In this document: in pieces, positions 26,601 through 36,514 of the stretch
Position numbering within the stretch: the first letter of the stretch is position 1
Layout of the letters: each line of letters opens with the position of its first letter
Assembly: GCA_024349245.1 (NCBI GenBank)
Contig: JALDNG010000748.1
Span: 1 to 64,000, forward strand
Direction: 5' to 3'
DNA length: 64,000 bases
Origin: Neodontobutis hainanensis
Taxonomy: Eukaryota; Chordata; Actinopteri; Gobiiformes; Odontobutidae
The notes under the pieces: model-generated
What the model saw: only the letters and a program-made list of their open reading frames with translations
Told to the model about the DNA's origin: nothing
Database searches by the model: none
Translations under genes and position numbers: made by a program

Positions 26601-26899
26601 TAAATGGATGAAAAAACATCGTCTACTTTTTTTGATTACTCCAATTAATATATCTTAATAAGTTGTTCATTGTTAAAGTTGAGATATTCTGTAAATTTGT
26701 TTCATTCTATAATTTTACTCATTTATATAATCAAGACTAGTGAATTGAAAACAAGATTTTCGATTGTTTAATTTTGTGTTAAGTATTAATTTTCATATAT
26801 TGGTGTTAACAAACATTTATTTAACAATAAAGTTATTTTCATCATAAATTATTCCCAAATAAAATATTTCAAAAATCTTTTAATTCTTGCATAAACTTA
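23621..26899. other. A+T-rich spacer, nothing recognised
   Basis: No gene, RNA gene or clear repeat seen. Similarity to unit A becomes recognisable only from about 26,900, so the left border of unit B is fuzzy. Confidence 0.45.
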
Positions 26900-28963
26900 A
26901 TTTATTTAAAATTAAATTCGGTTGTAATTTACTCAAAGGTTCATTTAAAAAATTTATTCAAGGATTTTTACATAAAAACTTTAAATATAAAATTTTGTTC
27001 CCTTTGTCGAAAAAATGGTTATTTTTCGAATGATATATTAATAAATCTATCAATCATAGCTGTCTCATAGATTTTCTTACCTTTTTAACTTTATACGTTT
27101 ACTCATTCAATAATCAAATTTAATGACGAGAGATTAATTTTCTTTGATGCTTTTTCTATTAAAATATAATTAATTGAACGTTTTAAATATTCATCTTTAT
27201 TTTGATGAAAGTGAAATTATTTTATCTCTGCGATATTTATTACTTACAAATTTTAATTTTAAACTTAGCTTTATCAGTTAATGACATGAGTTAATATAAA
27301 AAAGTAAAAATTTTAATTTTTGATATTTTATGTTTATAAAGCATAAGAATAAATATCAGTTTAATATGGTAGATTGGCCAAATAACCTATATTTATCTTC
27401 CAATTTAATTGAAATCTCGTTTATGAAGGAATAAAAACATAAAATGTCTTATGTTAATCAATAAACCTTGTTGAAAAACACAGATCTTTAGTATTATAAT
27501 TAATCAAGATGCTGACTGTGAAAATTAAATCGATTTGATTCATTTGAATTATTTTAAGTCAGGTGCATATTTATGTATGTTATTATGTCAATGATTTTGT
27601 CTGTCTATACTTTTGGCATAAATGTATGTTTTTAAAATTTGCCAAATAGTTTTGATTATTTTTAGATTATTAAAATATTAACATTTATTCGTCTTAAAAG
27701 ACAATGAAAAGTTATTTTTATTCTCTGAAATTTCGAAACATCAAATTATCAATTTAATTATTTGTTCAAAGATAATTTTCCCATTTTATATGCATTTTTA
27801 AAAGTAATATTTTTTTAATTTTACTTGAAATATCCATTTTAATAATAAATATTTACAAGGAAAATTCACTTGATTAAAGGGTATAAACCATGACAGTGTA
27901 ATGGAATATTGTTTTATTTATGTGAAGATTATTAAGGTATATTTAATAAGATATTATCTGTAAATAATTGACACAGAATATAATTTTTGATAAATGATTT
28001 ATACAAATAATATACTTAAATTTTTTTTAATTTTATCGAATTCAAAATTATTTTGAAAAATAAACTTTAACACATTTAATGTTCTTGAGTTTATTAATTC
28101 ATCTGTGCTCCCACATGATTCACATACAACTGATTCCTTAGTGATAAATTCACCCATCTTGGCTGTTATATATAGATTTGTTGAATTTCAAAAACTACCC
28201 TGCTTTGATAAATCAATATGAATATGATTAATTAAATTAACATCTTAATTGATAAATCTTATTGAAAAAGTGTTTAAGGAAATTTAAATAAATGTAAACT
28301 CTGGAAATTATTCTTTCCGAATAATATTATACTTATTTTCAGAAAAATTAGATTTATAACTAGTTTACAATTTTAAAATAAATTATTCTCAATTTTTTAA
28401 ACTTGATAAAAATCGTTGTATTTTTTGTAGATAATAAGAAAAAAAGCAAACCGATGTTTAAACAAATAAAACGATATTTATTTTAATTCTATCTTTGAAA
28501 TTTTCATATTTTACAGAATTTAAAACAAGTAAATTCAAAATATTTTATAAATAAAGGGTAACTCAATTTATTTTGTATATCTTGTCCCAAATACTCGTTT
28601 GTAAATATATTTAGAAATATTCATCTCTATTTTCTCTCATTTTACAATTTAAAACTTTTGATAACAAATCGTAAGATAAATTAAATTTCCAAAAAAAGTA
28701 TTTTATATTATATTAATTTGTCACATTACTATGAATATTTATAAACAAAAGTAAAATCGCACATCTCGTAATGTAAAAGATCTAAAAATTATATTCCCCT
28801 TTTATACTTCAAAAATTCAACAAAATTGATAATCTCAAGAATTTATAAAGCTAAAAGGAATTTTAATAATAGGATTATTGTAACCTCATTAAAAGCTAAA
28901 ATTAGCGATTGAAGAAAAATAGTTTTTGAAGGATTAATCATAAAATTTAGAAATAAAATTATC

Positions 28964-29812
28964 TTTAAATATATTCGGAATATTGTATGTTAATTTCACA
29001 TAACACAAATTTTTTCAAAAAATTGAATTTACGCTTCCTGTCGTTTCACTCATTTGTTGATATCTGATATCAAATAAATTTGTCTAAAATCTTTCAAAAT
29101 TGGCAATTAAAATATGATTTCATGATATTTAGATTTCAGATAATAAATCTTATTCTGTTTAATTGACAAATAGAAACATGGTATTTTAACAGTTATTGAA
29201 TTCAAATTTGGAGACTATTATATTTGATTTTTATACGACATAAAAATTCTTTGACAAATTGTTAATATTTAAAGAACATTTACAGTATAGAATTATTATA
29301 GTTGATTTAATATGATTAATAATGTAAATTATTCCGTGTAAATTGCAGTTTAAAATATTTTTTTTATATCAAGTGATAATTGAAAATTCACAACAAAATA
29401 TAGCTATCTGCATTTTCAAAGATAATTAAACGAGTTAGACATCTATAACATATCTGCATGTAATGTTATGTTTTAATTGCACATTAGCATTAAAAAAGTT
29501 CGACGAACAAATATCAAAAAATAAATCTTTAAAATATACTTAGAGTTTCAAGAAAGGGAGACGATAAATATTTTCAAACAAATTAACTCATTTTTTGTAT
29601 TTTATTTTGATGTTTGATTGCTAAAAATAACATTTCGGATAAATTTATAAGAAACTAATAACTTAATAAGAAAAATATATTAAAATAAGTTTATATCATG
29701 AATATTTATTTTTAACATACATGTTGCAACAGCCTCTTAAAAGTATCACAGAAAAAAGATTAGGTCGCATTCATTGAAAATATTTATCTAAAATAAATGT
29801 AACAATTATTAT
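28964..29812. repeat. local tandem duplication, first copy (849 bases)
   Basis: Starts TTTAAATATATTCGGAA, repeated at 29,813 with near identity over the whole length. Differences are a few substitutions and short indels, for example a 6-base difference after CGACATA. No gene lies within. Internal similarity to 10,650-10,800 shows it is part of the old unit. Confidence 0.9.
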
Positions 29813-30787
29813 TTTAAATATATTCGGAATATTGTATGTTAAATTCACATAACACAAATTTTTCAAAAATTGAATTTACGCTTCCTGTCGTTTCACTCAT
29901 TTGTTGATATCTGATATCAAATAAATTTGTCTAAAATCTTTCAAAATTGGCAATTAAAATATGATTTCATGATATTTAGATTTCAGATAATAAATCTTAT
30001 TCTGTTTAATTGACAAATAGAAACATGGTATTTTAACAGTTATTGAATTCAAATTTGGAGACTATTATATTTGATTTTTATACGACATACTTTGACAAAT
30101 TGTTAATATTTAAAGAACATTTACAGTATAGAATTATTATAGTTGATTTAATATGATTAATAATGTAAATTATTCCGTGTAAATTGCAGTTTAAAATATT
30201 TTTTTTATATCAAGTGAATTAAGATCAGTATAATATTAACTTTTTAATGTATAAGTGGGTATAAATGAGGATTTAAATAAAATTCATATAAAATTATTTT
30301 ATAATTGTGTAAAAATACAAAATTGATGAAAATAGTTTCAATCAAGCAAAACCTAATTGAAAATTCACAACAAAATATAGCTATCTGCATTTTCAAAGAT
30401 AATTAAACGAGTTAGACATCTATAACATATCTGCATGTAATGTTATGTTTTAATTGCACATTAGCATTAAAAAAGTTCGACGAACAAATATCAAAAAATA
30501 AATCTTTAAAATATACTTAGAGTTTCAAGAAAGGGAGACGATAAATATTTTCAAACAAATTAACTCATTTTTTGTATTTTATTTTGATGTTTGATTGCTA
30601 AAAATAACATTTCGGATAAATTTATAAGAAACTAACTTAATAAGAAAAATATATTAAAATAAGTTTATATCATGAATATTTATTTTTAACATACATGTTG
30701 CAACAGTCTCTTAAAAGTATCACAGAAAAAAGATAAGGTCGCATTCATTGAAAATATTTATCTAAAATAAATGTAACAATTATTATT
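29813..30787. repeat. local tandem duplication, second copy with 136-base extra segment
   Basis: Matches 28,964-29,812, directly abutting it. It carries an additional segment at 30,218-30,353 between CAAGTGA and TAATTGA that the first copy lacks. The near identity of the rest indicates a recent event. Confidence 0.88.
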
Positions 30788-31225
30788 CGAAATTATTTTT
30801 AACATTTGAGAAATAAGATCACGTTTATGTAGAATATTGACGCACGCGCAAACATCGCCATTTAAAACACCACCTTTAAACAAAGAGATATCATAATAAT
30901 ACAAAAATATATGAAGAATAACTAAGTATATAAAATAGCACAATAATTTTTGAAAGTTTTTACATTCGTTCAATTCATATGAAATCAAACGTTTTTATAG
31001 ACATCAATATTTAACAATATCCTCTCTCAATTACTTTTATATGCCAAAATTGAGAAAATAATTATCATACATAATAAAGAATTCAAAATATAAGAAAAAT
31101 ATTATGTATTTTGTTAAATCAGAGGAATACGAAAGTGTATACATGGAATCACCGTTTATTCGTGTAGATCAATGAGAGTTAGAGCAGCGAATAGGTAGAG
31201 GAAATTTTCTAACTTAAAGTGATGA
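30788..31225. other. spacer before gene SW, unit B
   Basis: No convincing gene. The minus-strand frame 30,758-30,988 has low-complexity composition and overlaps the repeat end. Confidence 0.4.
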
Positions 31226-31414
31226 ATTAAAAATGCTCTTCAGTTCTTAGTCAAACTGAAAGATATGAGACAACGTTACATAATAAATAACGAATGCTGC
31301 AGAGATAAAGATTCTATAATTGTCCAACCAAATGCTGAGTTTTTAGTAGATGAGAGCCTTTTTTCACCGATGTTCGGATCTTTGTACGAAATCAAGATAG
31401 AAGAAAGAATATGA
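31226..31414 (+). pseudogene. gene SW, unit B, 5' piece
   Basis: Open from 31,226, with a possible start at 31,265 (50 codons, MRQRYIINNECCRDKDS...) and a stop at 31,412. The composition is coding-like, rich in E, D, N and K. It aligns with 12,039-12,160 and 56,448-56,570, where the same stretch is full of stops. The opposite strand is also open for about 50 codons, so strand rests on composition and on the plus-strand piece downstream. No known domain recognised. It is probably the N-terminal part of the gene whose later part lies at 32,231-32,383. Confidence 0.4.
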
Positions 31415-32230
31415 ATGTCAAAACATGGAAGCCATAGCCTAACCAAATAAACTAAAGATATGATAACTTATTTCGAAAAGCGTTTATCTTTATTTGAATA
31501 ATCTTTAAACAATAAAAAGATATTTTAGATGATTAAAATCTGCATCTTCTCAATTACCATTTTATCGTCATCAATAATTATTATGATTCATATGAAATCA
31601 ATTAATTTTCACTCTTAAATTAAGTATATATGAGAAAATTTAAATTAAATAAGGTTTACTCGAAAACTTATACTATTGGGGGATTTATTCAAGAAGGTTA
31701 TTGTAAGTCTATAGACTAATTAATCAATGTATTCTAAGAAAGTGTAACTCGTCGTGTAGTTTATAAGTCCTAAGATATAAACAAGCCTTAATTAAAAGTT
31801 CAATGATAAAATATCAACGCTGTTTTCTTGAAATTAAATATTATATTCTTCGTGAAAACAGTATGTTTTAAATTAAAGATTATTCATTGAATATTTTGGT
31901 TTTAAATTTTAATTTTTCAAATAGCTAAGTGTGTAATCATAAGGTTTTTTGAAATTTATCTTATATTTCGATATGTTAGGTTATTTATAACTGAAGCATA
32001 GATCATGAAATCTCGTGTATATATTGTTAAAGACCCATCGCTAATGACTACTGGGTATTCATCGAGTTTCTGCCAAAGTGAAGATATGTTTCTGACATAT
32101 TATGTAAGAATTACAGAAAGCTCTTTAAGACGCTCTTAACAAAAGGTTAGTTTATTTTTTCTCATAAAATTTTGGTTTATGAGCGAATTTTCTTCCTAAT
32201 TAGGTTCAGAGAGTTGAGATTTTAATGTGA
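31415..32230. other. decayed middle of gene SW, unit B
   Basis: Lies between the two readable SW pieces. It contains short open stretches but no continuous frame. TATGTTAGGTTATTTATAAC near 31,970 aligns with 12,745 in unit A, so this is the same segment. Confidence 0.35.
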
Positions 32231-32383
32231 ATGAGAGTGGCTCGTTTCCCTATGCATTATGTTTTCCTTGATACAAGAGTACCGAATGTCAAATCTATCT
32301 TATCAAAACTCATAAAATACATAATGACACAAAAAATTCCTTCTGAACATACCAAGATAGTATTCACTCATCTGTTTAAATAA
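32231..32383 (+). pseudogene. gene SW, unit B, 3' piece
   Basis: A 50-residue frame starting MRVARFPMHYVF and containing LDTRVPNVKSILSKLIKYI. It aligns at protein level with IPNILVYELFIDTTVKN at 13,000-13,060 in unit A and with the matching stretch in unit C. The in-frame stop just before the start (32,228-32,230) suggests it is a fragment of a longer gene. The VPNVKSILSKLIKYI helix is reminiscent of the first helix of RhoGAP domains, but this is too short to call. Confidence 0.4.
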
Positions 32384-32925
32384 ATAATATTTTATAAAAT
32401 ATTGATTTAAACTTTTTTAGTATCTACTTTGAGGATATTTATTTTATCAATTTAATATATTTTAAAACTTTATAGAAGACAAAATGAATCAAAATACTTC
32501 ATACGTATAAAATGGAATAATAGCAATTTTTTAAGGATTTATCTTCAGGCAGATGTAATAAACATGACAATATTAGGAATTTATACAATTTTAGAGTTTT
32601 TCATTGAGCATCATACACAATAATCATTGATATCTTGAATCAAAATTTTGATTCCTCGACACTAATAATCACAAAAATAAATCAACCGTTTTTCTTTATT
32701 AAAAATTTACCAAATATGTATTTTTAAATAAACAGACCTATCTGAATCGTTTTTATTCAGTTATAACTAGGTTAACATCTACTTACTAGTCAATAGTTTT
32801 CTTAATAAATCTTTTCGTCGTTTTAAAGTAAATGGAATAATCAAATAAAAAGATTTTCTAAGTTTTTTACATATATTTGTTAATATAATCAAAATTATAA
32901 TATCTTTTTATTTATGACACTTTCT

Positions 32926-33390
32926 TCAATAAAATTTATAGATTATTTCTTCGAGTAATTTAATAAAAGCCACAGCATATTCATATCTTGACTCAATTGT
33001 TCTGGCATCATTGCGGCGTTCAGGTATTAAACTTGTTCGCTTAAGAGTATAATGGAAATTTTTTAATGTTCGACAAACTGTGGATTTCGAAACCGAAATA
33101 TTAATTGTGTCTAGATTGTTTTGAATGCCTTTTAAGGTAACACAGGCATTTTCATCAACCATGTTTTTTATTGATAAACACGTCTCTTCGTTTAACTTTA
33201 TGTTTCTTGGCCCACCGCGGATTTGCCAATATCCTACCAGTTGTCCGATATAAAGATATTACACTTGATACTGTTGTTCTTTTAAAATTAAACCATTCTG
33301 CTATCTCGGATGCCGTTTTTCCTTCGTTGTATTTTACTATTATTTGATTCCGTTCTTCTGCTGTTAACTTTTTTTGTTCATAGAATAAAT
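32926..33390 (-). pseudogene. Tc1/mariner-IS630-like transposase X, unit B, N-terminal half
   Basis: Read right to left, 33,390-33,165 encodes a helix-turn-helix region (KYNEGKTASEIAEWF) followed by a GGPRN basic linker. The next 78 codons (33,162-32,926) give a second DNA-binding region containing SVSKSTVCRTLKNFHYTLKR and ERRNDARTIESRYEYA. These are the usual N-terminal parts of this family. One base-length change near 33,215 separates the two halves. After YAVAFIKLLEE the frame ends and the DDE catalytic domain is missing, so the piece is truncated. Units A and C keep the catalytic half in the same place. Confidence 0.75.
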
Positions 33391-34142
33391 AGATATTAAA
33401 ATTATGTTAAGAAGCAATAATATACCATATGAAAAACTTGTTACGCATGCACAAAGATGGCTTTTGATATAATACAATAAAAAATATGTACACATAACTA
33501 ATTTGAGTTCTTGATATAGTTTATAAAAATTTAACGCAATTTTATCTTTTAATTCTATCTTAAAACCAAAATATAAAGAAAACTTGTTACATTTTAACTG
33601 ATAGAGTAGACTGTATGAGTAACCACGAAAATTGAATTATTATGAAGAAAATTTGCAAAAAATTTAATTCGTAATGAAATCATTACACCAAAATAATTTG
33701 ACATACTAAATGATAAAAAATGAAAATTTTATATTTTAACGATATCTAATACTTGGAAATTTACCCAGTGAAATTTTAAAAATTATGAGATTTTTACGAA
33801 CCTCACCATTTTTTTGTGTCGAAATTTAACTATACTAAACATTTTCGAAAGAATAATTTCATACGAGTATTTTCAAAGATTTTATTTGTTTTCACACTCT
33901 GGATGCAATTGTAGATTTAAAAGGAATTATTTTATTTATAGTAGAAATAAATACTTTGTACATTGTGATGAAAAACGATCAGTGCGATGGTCAAATAAAA
34001 ATACAAGTATCGATTAGTCATAAACTAAATAGATTTTTTAAATATCAAAAATTCTTAAAAAATATAGAATATGGTTGAAAATGAAATTTCATGTGAAACA
34101 GTTAAAAAATTGTCTTGTTAACGTTTATTTTCTGAAAAATAG
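33391..34142. other. spacer with an uncertain small frame
   Basis: A 67-codon plus-strand frame at 33,814-34,017 contains SGCNCRFKRNYFIYSR and could be an N-terminal fragment of the Y gene that follows, but I cannot show homology. The rest has no gene-like reading. Confidence 0.3.
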
Positions 34143-34377
34143 GTAGTTAATCGTACACCACCGTTAAAAGATTCTACACTGGAAGTTTATTTGGGCAGGA
34201 TAGATGCACTCACTCTGTGATATTCAAGACGATACTATTTCTGAATCTTTGAATCAAATAGATGAAGGTCCAAAATTTGAACTAAAATGTCAGCATAACA
34301 ATATTTTCAGACACCAGATAATTGAATTTGATAATATAAATTCAATTTGTTCTATATGTGGATTTATTGAGATATGA
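34143..34377 (+). pseudogene. gene Y, small Cys-containing remnant, unit B
   Basis: Two overlapping plus-strand frames join with one frame change near 34,215: first VNRTPPLKDSTLEVYLG, then a 57-residue frame from 34,204 to 34,377. The second contains FELKCQHNNIFRH and ends in ICSICGF, so a C-x-H plus C-x2-C zinc-site pattern is possible. The complementary strand reads poorly. Weakly similar, more decayed sequence sits at about 16,290-16,480 and 60,690-60,880. Family unknown. Confidence 0.35.
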
Positions 34378-34827
34378 CCCTGAATTAAATTTATACCATC
34401 TTTTTAAGGCCTCTTATTGGAATTTACAAATAAATATCGTTTAACGTCATCATACATTAAATGTTTGCTAGTAAAAATTTAGCAAGTCGAATTTAAAGAT
34501 TTATAAGCTAATTCATTTCGAATAAGATTGAAATTTTCACTGTTATAATATTTGTGATCAAAAATGTCCAATAGACGAAAAAACTCATGCACATTATTTA
34601 GCAAAAACCTCACAAAACCCTAACACATAAACTAATATTTATATACTCTTTTACTTTATAAAAACCTAACGAGATTATTTGATAAAATTGAAAACAAAAA
34701 ATCATTACATATACGAGGAAGATGTAATTTTCAGATTTTATACATTTTTTTCATTAAATCTACCATATTGAAGTTCATTCAACATGAGTGAAGTTTTATA
34801 TGAGTCCATGAAAAACCAGAAATTAGT
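34378..34827. other. spacer left of the tandem pair
   Basis: No gene. The stretch around 34,550-34,620 aligns with 16,690-16,760 of unit A. The border at 34,827/34,828 is the left edge of the tandemly doubled segment. Confidence 0.45.
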
Positions 34828-35229
34828 TATTTTTCACGCCTGAACTCTGTAATCGCTATTTTCTTGATATATTCTCAGATACATTTTGCTGAATTCTCCG
34901 AAAATAGAAACTAAAAAAACTAAAAAGGGATTGAAACGTCATGACTAAGAGACTGGGCCGAGTTTATATATTAATTATGTTACTAATTAATATTTGCATA
35001 ATATAAGACAGAATTAAAGAATTTTTAAGTTATTTTTTGATATAAAAATTAACAAAGTCTAAATGTATGATCTTCGAAAAAAAAATTGTTCATCAATTGG
35101 TTTTCATGATAATTTCATATAAAAATGTCTTTTATCTATTTAATTTATTTTTTTGATGTATCTATTATTTTTATTTAATTATTTTGAATTATTTGTGTCA
35201 ATCTAAATCATTTTATAAATAATTTTTCG

Positions 35230-35247
35230 CCATTACGAAGATTCATG
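35230..35247 (+). promoter_or_regulatory. conserved box upstream of family gene, copy B1
   Basis: CCATTACGAAGATTCATG, ending 20 bases before the gene start. The ATG inside the box opens a short upstream frame (MFIYELLNAYG...) of about 33 codons that overlaps the main gene in another frame and ends at a TAG. A similar overlapping frame follows the box in unit C. Confidence 0.5.
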
Positions 35248-35266
35248 TTTATATACGAACTTTTAA

Positions 35267-36514
35267 ATGCTTATGGATGTACATTTTACTTTCTTTGCCA
35301 TAATTTTCAAAGCCATTATCTTTTATCCGAAAAAAGATCAGAATAGAATGCGAACCGAAAGTGTTGCTTTTCCATTGAATTCTAGATCTCCTCAACAAGC
35401 GTCAGACTCAACGAATCTACCTTCAATTATACCACTCTATCAAAAATCTCAAAAACGTTTTGTTCCAAAAAAGTTTAAAACATCGAGGGATTGTCTTGAA
35501 AATTCGATTAAACCAGAACGAATAGCTTTGAAGAAATGTCGTTCTATAATTAGTTCCTCTCACAAGAAATATATGAAGAAACCTGATTATCGAAAGATGT
35601 TTTTAAGTCGATATTCAGTTTATAATCCATCAAAATATGATTTTTATTCAAGGAAGGGTTATTTGATACATAAGAATCCACAAACTAAATTCAAAAAAAC
35701 GTTGTTAAATGTAATCCGACACGGTAAGAGGGATTTAAAGGTTCGTTCTGATAAATTAAAAAAAAATCTAAAAGGATTGACACAAGAATTAGATATAAGA
35801 CTAGAACCACATATATTATCGGAGCTAAGTCAAAAAAGTAATCAAAATATTTATTACCTAGAATCAAACGATTTTTTGAAGGTCGATTCTTTTACAGGTG
35901 TTTTATTTGGCAATCATTATCGTGATTTTATGCGTACGAGAAAAAGAAGGACTTTAACGGTGAAAAATTGAAACTATTTGACCCAGACAAAATATTTGGC
36001 TATTTTAGATCTTTAATTTATCACGAAAAAGAAAATAGAATTCTGCGTATGATTCTATTAGATTTAAGCTATTTAATGAGTCTGGAGACCAAATTTAAAA
36101 ATAAGAAGTCTCAAAGAATAACCACGGAACTTCCTCAAACTCTAATCTATAATTTTCGAGAGTTCAGAGAAATTATAACCTATCTGATTCATTTGCATCA
36201 TATAAAATAAGACGTTACATTGTATGCGAATTAATGTTCAAAATGATTTACTTGAGCTTATGTCTAATTTGAGAATGAAAACCTTTCCAGTAATTTTAAA
36301 TTATTTTTATAGATTTGCAAAAGTATTTTTCCATCAAACACAAGATCGTGTACATGGTGTGGAGTGCTTATCGATCTTTTGTATCTTAAAAACAAGCGAG
36401 GAATTCAAAGATCTTGTTGTATGGTATTTGAATCAATTTATATTTAAGAGATCAATAAAAAATCATGTATATGAAAAATACAACGAGGCGTGCTCGATTC
36501 ATATACAAAGATAA
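35267..36514 (+). pseudogene. RhoGAP-like secreted family gene, copy B1, nearly intact
   Basis: Three consecutive frames: 35,267-35,971 (234 codons), 35,968-36,210 (80) and 36,224-36,514 (96). Together they cover a protein of about 410 residues. The N-terminus MLMDVHFTFFAIIFKAIIF is hydrophobic, so signal-peptide-like. A K/R/S-rich stretch with YNPSKYDFYSRKGY follows. The C-terminal half resembles a RhoGAP helical domain: a GVLFGN segment where GIFRxSG would stand, then TELPQTLIYNFREF, then LLELMSNLRMKTFPVILNYF. RhoGAPs stimulate GTP hydrolysis by Rho GTPases, but the arginine finger is not evident here. The two frame breaks (near 35,955 and 36,200) are one-base changes in A runs, so an assembly error is possible. 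A TAA precedes the start in frame. A secreted effector acting on a host is possible but inferred. Confidence 0.6.

Noticed and set aside
29500..29515. GTTCGACGAAC-like sequence, considered as a tRNA B box
   Set aside because: No A box or cloverleaf can be drawn around it, and it recurs only because of the local tandem duplication.
36294..36317. A 22-23 base GT...AG segment in the family genes that looks like a tiny microsporidian intron
   Set aside because: Removing it puts the last exon in a frame that soon stops. The unspliced frame of copy B1 continues for 70 more codons, and its C-terminal YNEACSIH stretch is matched at protein level by the dead copy A (YNEVCSIN).
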